In this document: one piece after another, positions 31,793 to 39,259 of the stretch
Numbering within the stretch: the first letter of the stretch is position 1
How the letters are laid out: each line of letters opens with the position of its first letter
Assembly: GCF_016680995.1 (NCBI RefSeq)
Contig: NZ_JAEQMG010000180.1
Location: forward strand, 1-39,451
Origin: Ruminococcus difficilis
GTDB taxonomy: Bacteria; Bacillota_A; Clostridia; Oscillospirales; Acutalibacteraceae
Length of the DNA stretch: 39,451 nucleotides
Direction of reading: 5' to 3'
Notes under the pieces: generated by a model
What the model saw: the letters and a program-made list of their open reading frames with translations, nothing else
What the model was told of the DNA's origin: nothing
Databases searched by the model: none
Translations under genes and position numbers: made by a program

Positions 31793-32042
31793 TATTATCA
31801 TAAACTATAGTTATGTCGAAAGTTTGATGAATTTGTGAATGATATGTGAAAAGTGGTTATCATCCGAAATTTTCATCTTTTGACGGAGGGGTGCCGCCCG
31901 CTGTCGCAAATGCTCCGGCGGGCGACGAAGGGGGATGGTTTTGGAAAAGAAGGAGTTTCTCAAATAAAAGGAGTATATATATAACGGAACAATGTCCGGA
32001 AATGCTTGTGTATGTGAATCGTTGATCGATAATGGATCGTGC

Positions 32043-32543
32043 TTATTTGACGGGGGACTGAGTCGGTGCCTGCGTCGGAGTCTGTGTGGGCGCTTGTTTT
32101 TGCGCCTGCATCAGTACCTTAGCGGGTGCTTGTGTAGGAGCCGCGGTGGGCTTTTGCGCGGGAGCCTGCGTCGGCTTTTGTGCAGGCTTCTCTGTCGCCT
32201 TTTGGGTCGACTTTTTGGTTTCCTTTTGCACGACCTTTTTCTTTTCGATGGGAGTGGGTTTTACCTTGGCGGTCGTCGTGGTGGGCTGCGCCTTATTCTT
32301 CGCGGCGCGGTTGCTCTTATCGACATTTGATGTGATCGCCGTCTTTTTTGTTTCATTGGCGAGATTTTGGTTGCAGGCGACGAATGCCGCTGTGCCGGTG
32401 GCAATGGTTGCCGCGGCAATCAGGATCGCCGCTATCACCTTGACGCTTGTATTCTTTTTCTTCTTCGGCGTCGGCTCCTGTTGTGCCTTTTTCACCTCTG
32501 CCATGTTATTGATATCGATCATGTTCTTGTTTGTGTTTTTCAT
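32043..32543 (-). CDS. Single-pass membrane protein with Pro/Thr/Gln/Ala/Lys repeats
   Basis: A 166-aa protein of unknown function. A cytoplasmic basic N-terminus (about 1-34, with TPKKKKNTS) precedes one helix (about 35-56, VIAAILIAAATIATGTAAF). An exported low-complexity tail of about 110 residues then repeats units such as QKPTQAPAQKPTAAPTQAPA. No LPxTG or domain is seen. The tail may be a cell-wall-spanning or electrostatic linker. AAGGAG precedes the ATG at 32543. The opposite strand also gives a long open frame through the repeats, but that is a by-product of composition. Confidence 0.7.
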   Translation of the reverse strand: MKNTNKNMIDINNMAEVKKAQQEPTPKKKKNTSVKVIAAILIAAATIATGTAAFVACNQNLANETKKTAITSNVDKSNRAAKNKAQPTTTTAKVKPTPIEKKKVVQKETKKSTQKATEKPAQKPTQAPAQKPTAAPTQAPAKVLMQAQKQAPTQTPTQAPTQSPVK

Positions 32544-32654
32544 GTTCCTTGCTCCTTGTTGTTTTCTTTGTCTATATCATAGCAGGGTGACTGTGACAAG
32601 ATACAGACAAACAACCGGACATAATGAAAAAATTTGAAAAAAATAAAAAGACGG

Positions 32655-33250
32655 CTCAAATTGCGAGCCGTCCCAGCTTATCGAAAAAGTATCGATATAA
32701 TATAAGCAGTTGATTTCCAAGGCTCCTTTTGGTAAAAGGAGCTGTCGCCCGTTGGCGACTGAGGAATTGCATTAATTGATCGACCGAAGGGAGAAACCCA
32801 CTAATTATCAAGGCTTGATCGACACTGTTCTTATGGTAACTCGCTTTGCTCAAACAATTGATACAATTCATCCGCCTCCATTCGGAGGTACCTTCCTTTC
32901 CCAAAGGAAGGCTATTATAGGGTCTCTACAGACTGAGACGACTCAAATCGTGAGCCGTCCCAGCTTATCGAAAAAGTATCGATATAATATAAGCAGTTGA
33001 TTTCCAAGGCTCCTTTTGGTAAAAGGAGCTGTCGCCTGTTGGCGACTGAGGAATTGCATTAATTGATCGACCGAAGGGAGAAACCCACTAATTATCAAGG
33101 CTTGATCGACACTGTTCTTATGGTAACTCGCTTTGCTCAAACAATTGATACAATTCATCCGCCTCCATTCGGAGGCACCTTCCTTTCCCAAAGGAAGGCT
33201 ATTATAGGTTTTCTACAGACTGAGACGGCTCAAATCGTGAGCCGTCCTTA
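32655..33250. repeat. 287-bp tandem duplication containing family B repeats
   Basis: Two near-identical units (about 32655-32941 and 32942-33228) follow each other. Each carries a GGCTCAAAT...GTGAGCC-type hairpin, the GCTCCTTTT/AAAAGGAGC hairpin, GTCGCC/GGCGAC arms (32744-32759 and 33031-33046), CTGAGGAATTGCAT, a CTTCCTTTCCCAAAGGAAG hairpin and ACAGACTGAGAC. A third GACGGCTC/GAGCCGTC hairpin closes the array at 33225-33248. The copies differ at only a few positions, so the duplication is recent. No real gene lies inside. Confidence 0.9.
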
Positions 33251-33259
33251 GGTCAGTAG

Positions 33260-34030
33260 TTACACATTCGGATTCTTTGTGCCGCAGCCGGGGCAGAATT
33301 TTTCGTCATCATGCAGTGTTCTGCCGCAGTTTTCGCAGACCGTTTCGTTTTGCTCCTCATGTTCGACAGCGGGTGCGTCCCCTTTTACATCCGGCTCCTC
33401 CGGCGCGGGATCGGCGTCCTTCGGCTGATCCTCTTCCAGCCGTGCGGCGCACTTGAGGCAAAAAACGTAGCCCGGATCATTCACCGTGCCGCATTGCGGA
33501 CAGATCTTGCCGTTACCGGGCGTCGGTGCGGGAGCAGGCGCAGGATTGTTCATCGGCGTCTGTACGGGGACATAGACGACCTGCTGTACCGGCGCGGGCG
33601 GGGTATACGGCGGGTTGACGATCTCGATATGCGCCCTGCCGTCCCACGAGGCGTAGATGTTCACCTGTGCGTTATTATCGGGCAAAAAGATGTTGCGCGC
33701 ATAGTTCTTCCTGCCGATCTGCAAAGTGATCCTGTGCGAGCCGTAGGGGATATGGAACGAAAAGCGCTGACCGCTGACAAAGTACTGTACCTGTCCGGAA
33801 AACAGAAAGCGCACGATCATCGTCACACCGGGGTTGATCGAATAGTATTGGATATTCAGATTCGGGCTGTCGGCTGCGGGCATATTCGGAGTCGCCTGCG
33901 CTGCCTGCGCCGTATAAGCGGCGTCACGAACATTCACCTGTCTGCCGCAGAAACGACAGTACTGAAACTGTCTGGAATCATCCATGTCGTCGATCATGCC
34001 GCATTGGGGGCACTGCATTTTGATGTACAT
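33260..34030 (-). CDS. Zinc-ribbon protein with central beta domain
   Basis: A 256-aa soluble protein. An N-terminal zinc ribbon (CPQCG at about 6-10 and CRFCG near 26-30) precedes a region rich in Tyr, Asn and Ile (about 60-150) with SFHIPYGSHRITLQIG and NIFLPDNNAQVNIY, probably a beta sandwich. A Pro/Ala linker then leads to two further ribbons, CPQCGTVNDPGYVFCLKCAA and CENCGRTLHDDEKFCPGCG. The start at 34030 uses AGAAGGTGAAGG. No catalytic motif is apparent. The N-terminal ribbon is similar in style to that of the kinase at 8264-10378, so both may belong to the same type of regulatory proteins, although this is only a resemblance. Confidence 0.75.
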   Translation of the reverse strand: MYIKMQCPQCGMIDDMDDSRQFQYCRFCGRQVNVRDAAYTAQAAQATPNMPAADSPNLNIQYYSINPGVTMIVRFLFSGQVQYFVSGQRFSFHIPYGSHRITLQIGRKNYARNIFLPDNNAQVNIYASWDGRAHIEIVNPPYTPPAPVQQVVYVPVQTPMNNPAPAPAPTPGNGKICPQCGTVNDPGYVFCLKCAARLEEDQPKDADPAPEEPDVKGDAPAVEHEEQNETVCENCGRTLHDDEKFCPGCGTKNPNV

Positions 34031-34153
34031 ACCTTCACCTTCTGTTGATAATCTTTGTTTTATTATACAACCGCCGTCCCTGATTTTCAAGCCTCAGTAT
34101 GGCGGCAATGCGGGATGGAGTGAACCGCGCGGACGGAAAAATCGAGATTACAC

Positions 34154-34182
34154 TTGCTTATAATTCCTTTGTATAGTAAAAT
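34154..34182 (+). promoter_or_regulatory. Sigma-A promoter of the BrkB-family gene
   Basis: TTGCTT (34154-34159), a 17-bp spacer and TAAAAT (34177-34182) lie 77 bases before the ATG. Confidence 0.65.
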
Positions 34183-34259
34183 AAACCTATATCGTCAGGT
34201 CGAACCATAAGGCAGATCACCTTTTTTCGATCCGGCGGATTCCCAAAAGGTGTTAAGGT

Positions 34260-35180
34260 ATGAAAACAAAAGACAAAAAACACAGTATATTCGCACAAAT
34301 CAAATACATCCTCGACAAGAGCTACCGCGACAATATCCCCGCGCTGGCGGGACAGTCCGCGTTCTTCCTCTTGCTGTCCGCGATCCCGCTGATCCTGTTT
34401 GTGTTCTCGATGTTCTCGCTGCTGACCGGCAAGGATATCAAGGCGTCGGATTTTTCCATGGTCACTTCTCAGCAAGCGTTCCCTTATGCCGAAAAGCTGG
34501 TGAACTACATCGTCGATTCCGTCCACAAGGCGACCTCGGGCACCGCGATCATCACGGCGGTCATCATGCTGTGGTCAGCCGGCAAGGGCATGTACTGCAT
34601 CACCGACGGTATCCTGCGCGTTTACCGTATCCCGAATAACAAGTTTTGGGTGCTCAAGCGCATCTACGCGATGGGCTACACCATCGTGATGCTCCTGATC
34701 CTGCTGGGTGGACTGGTCGTCGTTCTGGCGAACATCTTCTTAGCGTCCTCGATCTCCGAACTTTTGGGCGGCGGACAGAAGATCCATTGGCTGGTGATCG
34801 CGCTGATGCAATTGCTGTTTTCTCTGCTGCAAACGCTGTTGATGGCATGGGCGCTCAAGCTGTTTTTGCGCAATAAGGTCAAGCGCTCCTACACCACCAT
34901 CCGCGCGCTGTTCCCGGGTATGCTGCTCACCATGATCGCGTGGAAGGTCCTCACCTACGGCATCGTCATTTATCTGCGCAATTTTGCGGCGTCGTCGGTA
35001 TACGGCAGCTTAGCCGGTTTGTTCATGGTGATGGTCTGGGTGTACTTTTTGACCTACCTGCTGTTGTACGGCATCCAGATCAACTATGTCTATCGCAAGG
35101 AGTTCAGCACCTTCCGATTGTTCAAGCGAAAGAAAAAGGAAGAAGCGCAGACCGCGCCCGAATCGGCAGAAAAGGAGTGA
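34260..35180 (+). CDS. YihY/BrkB family membrane protein
   Basis: A 306-aa inner-membrane protein with about six hydrophobic segments. The N-terminal NIPALAGQSAFFLLLSAIPL (about 22-41) is the family's first helix. ILRVYRIPNNKFWVLKRIYA follows around residues 119-138, with LFPGMLLTMIAWKVLTYGIV (about 217-236) and the characteristic YGSLAGLFMVMVWVYFLTY (about 247-265). The charged tail, about 285-306, is cytoplasmic. Family members were once annotated as ribonuclease BN or virulence factor, and their transport role is unsettled. The next gene follows after 4 bases, so they form an operon. Confidence 0.92.
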   Translation: MKTKDKKHSIFAQIKYILDKSYRDNIPALAGQSAFFLLLSAIPLILFVFSMFSLLTGKDIKASDFSMVTSQQAFPYAEKLVNYIVDSVHKATSGTAIITAVIMLWSAGKGMYCITDGILRVYRIPNNKFWVLKRIYAMGYTIVMLLILLGGLVVVLANIFLASSISELLGGGQKIHWLVIALMQLLFSLLQTLLMAWALKLFLRNKVKRSYTTIRALFPGMLLTMIAWKVLTYGIVIYLRNFAASSVYGSLAGLFMVMVWVYFLTYLLLYGIQINYVYRKEFSTFRLFKRKKKEEAQTAPESAEKE

Positions 35181-35184
35181 TCGT

Positions 35185-35412
35185 ATGAAGTGGTTCAAGC
35201 ACAATTCCGTCAGCCGTTTCGAGGTCGAGCCCTATGATCCGACCACCCAGAAGGCGGTGATCCGCAGCTCCATCTGCACGGGAGAGAAGGTCGCGGGCTT
35301 CAAGAGCAAGCGCGACGGACATTTTACCGAGGTCATGCTCATCCGCAATAAAAAGGATGAAGAAAAGTTCAAAGAGATGTACAAGGTCGATTCACTCCCG
35401 GTCGAGTATTGA
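35185..35412 (+). CDS. Small conserved protein with an IRSSICTGEKVAGF motif
   Basis: A 75-aa protein. The central IRSSICTGEKVAGFK (25-39) and the following FTEVMLIRNKKDEEKFKEMY are a pattern I remember from small Clostridia proteins of 70-80 residues. Some are labelled aspartate dehydrogenase in databases, which is doubtful at this size. No membrane segment or signal peptide is present. GGAG five to six bases before the ATG supports the start at 35185. It lies 4 bases after the BrkB-family gene, so the pair is likely co-translated. The function is not known. Confidence 0.75.
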   Translation: MKWFKHNSVSRFEVEPYDPTTQKAVIRSSICTGEKVAGFKSKRDGHFTEVMLIRNKKDEEKFKEMYKVDSLPVEY

Positions 35413-35433
35413 TCAAAGACATATCGCAACCGG

Positions 35434-35464
35434 CCGCCGTGTCCGTGTGACGCGGCGGTTTTTG
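35434..35464 (+). terminator. Terminator of the BrkB operon
   Basis: CCGCCG (35434-35439) pairs with CGGCGG (35453-35458), with further pairing inside, and is followed by TTTTTG. Confidence 0.85.
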
Positions 35465-35499
35465 TATGCAGATAAGCGGTGTTGGGGAGGGATAACGTT

Positions 35500-36052
35500 T
35501 ACTGTAGGGGAGGGGCGTTGTTTGGTGAATGGTGAATGGTGAATAGTGAATGGTTGAGGGAGGGCTTCGCCCTCACCCATTGGTAGTTGACGTTGTATCG
35601 CCTGTTGTAGGGGAGGGGCTTGCTGCTCAGCCGCAGACGGCACCCCTCTGCCCTTCGGGCACCTCCCCAGCGGGGAGACCCCTCCCGAAACGTTTCCGAT
35701 ATTTCCCATTCAAATGCGGAGCAAATCACATTTGCTGTAGGGTACGGCATTTATGACGTACCGCAGAATGACGGACGTTTTTGTTATCGAAAGCGTGAAA
35801 TAGGGGAGAAACGTTTTTGCCGTGCGGACGAGCATTGCTCGTCCCTACGGAAATGTTTCGTTTTCTCAACCAACATGGTTCGTTATCAAACGCCCTGCCG
35901 CGGGAGCACCAAGGCACTCCCCTACAAATATGCTGAAACGTTTAATGTAGGGGAGGGGCTTGTTGCTCAGCCGCAGACGGCACCCCTCTGCCCTTCGGGC
36001 ACCTCCCCAGCGGGGAGACCCCTCCCGAAACGTTTCCGATATTTCCCAAAGG
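35500..36052. repeat. Family A and filled composite repeats
   Basis: No gene lies between 35413 and 36142. A GTGAATG microsatellite-like tract sits at 35525-35555. Two filled composite copies (35607-35687 and 35947-36027) are nearly identical and share their flank CGAAACGTTTCCGATATTTC. Between them is a copy of the family A linker (35757-35822) with GGACGAGC/GCTCGTCC, and GGGAGCACC/GGCACTCCCCTAC at 35899-35923. Confidence 0.75.
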
Positions 36053-36142
36053 AAGGCTATATTAATCTGAAAATCCCTATAGCATTCTGCGCGCAAATCT
36101 GTTATACTGATAACAGCAATCCTTTCAACAGGAGGAACATCC

Positions 36143-37066
36143 ATGAAGAAGAGCGTCATCACCTTGTTGATCGTCGCGATCATACTCAGCCTCACCGCTT
36201 GCGGCGGCGGCGCGACTCCCGACAGCGCTTCACCCGATACAGCGACCGCCGATCAGACTGCAGATAATCCCTACAATCTGGTCAGCAGCGTCAAGGTTTA
36301 TCAAAAGGACGCGGCGCAGGGGTTCTGGATCCCGCAGAACACGACGACCGTTGAATATGACAGGACCTATCCCGTTCGGTTCACCACCGTGAACGAGGAC
36401 GATCCGGAGCATCCCAAAATCACCGCGTGCGCGTATACCTTCGACGAGGAAAATCCCCTGACCCGCGTTGACACGGTCAATACCTCGAGCGCCAAAACGA
36501 CGGCGGAGTATCAGAACGGCAGACTGTCCACTGTCAATACCGTGTCCGCCTCCAAGACGTCTTCGACGGTGTATCAGTACGGCGGCGATGACGATTATTA
36601 TACGCTTGCGTTGACGGAGACCCGCAGGGATGAGAGCGGGGATGATCCCGCCGTCACCAATGAAGAGGTCGATTCCGTGATCGTGACGACCCAAAACGGT
36701 CTGCTCAAAACCACCTCCGATTCCGGCGTCTATGCCAACCGGGCGGACGGCGACAAAAAGGAGTGGCAGCGCCTGCGCGGTATCTATACCGCCGACTATG
36801 ACGACGACGGGATCATCAGCGTGATGACCGGCGATCTCGGCAAGGACGGCAAGCGCGCGGAAAAGCGCTTTGTCACCACCCGCGACGGCGGTAGGATCAC
36901 CGAGATCGTCGAGGAGATCCCCGGCGACGATGACAGCTGGACACAGTTGATGAAGTACGAATTCGCGTACAATGATACCGCGATCACCCCTATGCGCTAC
37001 AGCCTGATGATGAACTGGTTTCTCGCCGGCGGCGACAATCAGTACTATCACTATCACTGGTATTGA
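36143..37066 (+). CDS. Secreted lipoprotein of unknown function
   Basis: A 307-aa lipoprotein. The signal peptide ends at the lipobox LTAC (about 17-20), followed by GGG and a short Ser/Asp/Thr/Ala linker to about residue 42. The rest (about 45-307) is rich in Thr, Asp, Tyr and alternating hydrophobic residues, suggesting a beta-sheet protein. Stretches such as AEYQNGRLSTVNTV and TTRDGGRITEIVEEI resemble the short repeated YD-like or RHS-like beta hairpins, but no full repeat signature is present. GGAGG lies nine bases before the ATG. The next gene, a D-Ala-D-Ala dipeptidase, begins 30 bases later. Confidence 0.75.
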   Translation: MKKSVITLLIVAIILSLTACGGGATPDSASPDTATADQTADNPYNLVSSVKVYQKDAAQGFWIPQNTTTVEYDRTYPVRFTTVNEDDPEHPKITACAYTFDEENPLTRVDTVNTSSAKTTAEYQNGRLSTVNTVSASKTSSTVYQYGGDDDYYTLALTETRRDESGDDPAVTNEEVDSVIVTTQNGLLKTTSDSGVYANRADGDKKEWQRLRGIYTADYDDDGIISVMTGDLGKDGKRAEKRFVTTRDGGRITEIVEEIPGDDDSWTQLMKYEFAYNDTAITPMRYSLMMNWFLAGGDNQYYHYHWY

Positions 37067-37096
37067 TCCGCATTTTGCTCACTGCAAGGAGATTTT

Positions 37097-37753
37097 ATGA
37101 AAAGCAATCGCACAGACCTGATCCACGACCCCTCGGGCTTTGTTCTGCTCTCGGAGCATGTGCCCGGTATCATCCAGGAGATCCGCTATTTCTCCACCTA
37201 TAATTTCATCGGCGACCGCATCGACGGCTATGAGGAGCCTTGCGCGCTGTTGACCATCGAGGCGGCAAGGGCGCTGAATGCAGTCAGCAAGGAGATGCTG
37301 GTGCACGGCTACCGCCTCAAGGTGTTCGACGCCTATCGTCCCGTCAGCGCGGTCAAGCACTTCATCCTGTGGGGCATCGAGGATCAGGATATCCGCATGA
37401 AGCAGTATTTCTACCCCGATCTGCAAAAGCAGGAGCTCTTCGCAAAGGGCTATATCGCCAAGCAGTCCTCCCACAGCCGCGGCAGTACGATCGATTTGAC
37501 CCTGCTGGATATGGCGACCGGCAAGGAGCTCGACATGGGCAGTCCGTTCGACCGCTTCGGCGAGGTATCACATCCCGATTATCGCGGTATCACACAGGAG
37601 CAGTATGAGAACCGTATGCTCCTGCGCCGTGCCATGCTCCGCGGAGGCTTTGAGCCGATCGACTGCGAATGGTGGCATTTCACACTCACTGACGAACCCT
37701 ATCCCGATACATATTTTGACTTCCCGGTATCGTCGGAGTACCTGAGAAAATAA
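37097..37753 (+). CDS. D-alanyl-D-alanine dipeptidase (VanX/DdpX family)
   Basis: A 218-aa zinc dipeptidase that would cleave D-Ala-D-Ala. The family residues are present: Arg81 in DAYRP, the SxHxxGxxxD motif as SSHSRGSTID (His126, Asp133), and EWWH (Glu191, His194). Each sits ten positions after its VanX counterpart, and the length is close to VanX. No signal peptide is predicted, so it acts in the cytoplasm, as VanX does. No vanH, vanA or vanRS genes are nearby, so a housekeeping DdpX-like role in peptidoglycan turnover is more likely than vancomycin resistance. AAGGAG precedes the ATG. Confidence 0.9.
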   Translation: MKSNRTDLIHDPSGFVLLSEHVPGIIQEIRYFSTYNFIGDRIDGYEEPCALLTIEAARALNAVSKEMLVHGYRLKVFDAYRPVSAVKHFILWGIEDQDIRMKQYFYPDLQKQELFAKGYIAKQSSHSRGSTIDLTLLDMATGKELDMGSPFDRFGEVSHPDYRGITQEQYENRMLLRRAMLRGGFEPIDCEWWHFTLTDEPYPDTYFDFPVSSEYLRK

Positions 37754-37801
37754 TGCGCGTGATATAGAAGAAAGCGCGTTGTCCGATCCCGGAGGCATTT
37801 T

Positions 37802-38770
37802 ATGAATCAATTCTTGTGGCTGTTGCTGGTCATCATGGCGATCGTGATGTGGTCGGCAACCAGCCTGCTTTACAAAGCGGGTGTTCCGAAAGAAAAAGAG
37901 AAGCACATCAGCTTAAAATATTCCGTTTGCATCGGAATGGTGTTTTTCGTGATCGCGGTCGTCTATCTGATCTTACGCGACGAACCGTTCACCATTTGGG
38001 AAAGCGCCGTAAGATTCTGGCCGATGACGGTGTTCGGCGTGGTATACGCGATCGTCAACACGATCTCCGTCAAAGGCTATGTCTATAATGAGGCGACGGT
38101 TGAATCTCCCGTAGAGGGGATCAGCGGCGGCGTATCTACCATCCTGCTGATCATCATGTACCTCGCCCTCGGACGAGTCGATTCCGTTTCCGCACTGTTG
38201 ACGCCGCTGCGGACGGCGGGAATATTGGTGATCGTGATCAGCATCATCCTGCTGTCGACGGTTCGCAACAGAGAGAACCGCAACGATCCGCGGTATCAAA
38301 AGGCGGGCTGGATGAGTCGGGGCTTAGGCACGCTGATCTTCCCGGTCCTGTTCTCTGTCATTGACGCGCTGGAAACGATCGTCACCGGTATTTGTCTGGA
38401 CACGACCTACGGCTATTCGATGCCGGAGGGGGACAGCATCATTATCGTCGGCATGGAATACGCGGTGTTTGCCTTCGGATTCTGGATCTATATCTTGATC
38501 ACGGAAAAGAAGCCCTACAATCCCTTCACCAAGCAGAGCGCGCCCCGCATCCTCGGCGCGGTCGCGGATAATGTCGGCATCGTGTTTTACAGCTATGCCA
38601 TGGCGATTAACTCGGTCTCGACCGATCCGCTGCTTGCGGTATACCCGGTCTTTGTCATGATCGGCGGCCGTATCTTTATGAAAGAAAAGGTCAGCAAGCA
38701 GCAGTACATCCTCCTGCTCGGGATCGTCGCGGGAAGCGTGATGGTGATCGCGGACACCGTTTTTATATGA
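37802..38770 (+). CDS. EamA/DMT-family transporter
   Basis: A 322-aa membrane protein with about ten hydrophobic segments in two halves. The first half ends around residue 160 (GILVIVISIILLSTV), after which comes the charged loop RNRENRNDPRYQK. The second half includes VADNVGIVFYSYAMAINSVS (about 257-276) and the closing LLLGIVAGSVMVIADTVFI. The duplicated five-helix pattern and the EKVSKQQYILLLGIVAG signature near the end fit the drug/metabolite transporter superfamily. The substrate cannot be told. GGAGG lies seven bases before the ATG. It follows the dipeptidase by 48 bases and is terminated at 38790. Confidence 0.85.
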   Translation: MNQFLWLLLVIMAIVMWSATSLLYKAGVPKEKEKHISLKYSVCIGMVFFVIAVVYLILRDEPFTIWESAVRFWPMTVFGVVYAIVNTISVKGYVYNEATVESPVEGISGGVSTILLIIMYLALGRVDSVSALLTPLRTAGILVIVISIILLSTVRNRENRNDPRYQKAGWMSRGLGTLIFPVLFSVIDALETIVTGICLDTTYGYSMPEGDSIIIVGMEYAVFAFGFWIYILITEKKPYNPFTKQSAPRILGAVADNVGIVFYSYAMAINSVSTDPLLAVYPVFVMIGGRIFMKEKVSKQQYILLLGIVAGSVMVIADTVFI

Positions 38771-38789
38771 TCTGTTCGGAAAGTAAAAG

Positions 38790-38826
38790 CAGGCTGTGCT
38801 CTCATGGAGAGTACAGCCTGTTGTTG
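38790..38826 (+). terminator. Terminator of the EamA gene
   Basis: CAGGCTGT and CTCTC pair with GAGAG and ACAGCCTG around a 3-nt ATG loop, followed by TTGTTGT. Confidence 0.8.
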
Positions 38827-38827
38827 T

Positions 38828-39127
38828 ATGGATGAAATGGACTCAGATATAGATGATTTCATCAAAGCGATCCGCAAGTTCATGGAAATGCAGACCTTGA
38901 CCGCGCCGATGCTCAGAGAGTTGATCGACCATATCGATGTATTTGAGAAAAAGGGCAACAGCAAACATTACACCCAGCGGATCGCGATCTATTATCGTTT
39001 TGTCGGCTATATCGAAATTCCCACAGAGCCGGATTACGAAAACTATACTGCCGATACAAGGCAGGGCGTAAAGGTGGAATATCTGCCCACGGATATGTTC
39101 CCGAGCCAGCATGGAAAAACAGCCTGA
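38828..39127 (+). pseudogene. C-terminal fragment of a large serine recombinase
   Basis: The 99 codons match the C-terminal DUF4368-type end of large serine recombinases found on conjugative transposons: DIDDFIKAIRKFMEMQTLTA, MLRELIDHIDVFEKKG and QRIAIYYRFVGYIEIP. The N-terminal resolvase domain with its catalytic Ser and the zinc-ribbon/recombinase domains are absent. Sequence before the fragment is the EamA terminator and no ribosome site is present. It is therefore a remnant of an integrated element whose left part has been lost or replaced. Confidence 0.82.
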
Positions 39128-39150
39128 CAACGCAACCCAATAAAAACAAA

Positions 39151-39178
39151 GCAGGAGCAGATCGAAATCTGCTCCTGC
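39151..39178 (-). terminator. Minus-strand terminator-like hairpin
   Basis: GCAGGAGCAGAT and ATCTGCTCCTGC form a 12-bp perfect stem around CGAA. On the minus strand it is followed by TTTGTTTTTATT, so it would end a transcript coming from the right edge. The plus strand lacks a T-run. Confidence 0.6.
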
Positions 39179-39200
39179 ATGGAAAAATCACAAAAGAAAA

Positions 39201-39236
39201 TGAGTGTTGATAACTTAAGTCCGTTATCAACACTCA
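39201..39236. repeat. Perfect 14-bp inverted repeat near element remnant
   Basis: TGAGTGTTGATAAC (39201-39214) and GTTATCAACACTCA (39223-39236) flank TTAAGTCC. It lies immediately before the possible tRNA end at 39240, and could be a terminator of either strand or part of a recombination end. Confidence 0.6.
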
Positions 39237-39239
39237 TAC

Positions 39240-39259
39240 TGGTCGGAGTGAAGTAGGTT
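39240..39259 (-). other. Possible tRNA 3'-end remnant
   Basis: On the minus strand, AACCTACTTCACTCCGACCA reads like the last 20 bases of a tRNA gene, with the T-stem 3' side, acceptor strand CACTCCG, an A discriminator and CCA. The rest of a tRNA is not seen to its right. Such pieces arise from integration into tRNA genes, and a recombinase remnant is next to it. Chance similarity is possible. The bases from 39260 to the window end show no gene. Confidence 0.35.

Noticed and set aside
32086..32637. Long plus-strand frame opposite the low-complexity membrane protein, rich in Cys, Ala and Phe
   Set aside because: It is the antisense of the Pro/Thr/Gln/Lys repeats. The minus-strand gene has a ribosome site, a membrane segment and sensible composition.
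35500..36052. Possible CRISPR or coding region because of repeated blocks
   Set aside because: The repeats are palindromic composites shared with other intergenic regions, and the open frames through them have no ribosome sites.
37097..37753. Vancomycin resistance gene vanX
   Set aside because: No vanH, ligase or vanRS genes are nearby, and the neighbours are a lipoprotein and an EamA transporter.
38804..39127. Treating the recombinase fragment as a complete small gene
   Set aside because: It corresponds only to the C-terminal end of large serine recombinases, has no ribosome site, and its first codons lie in the preceding terminator.
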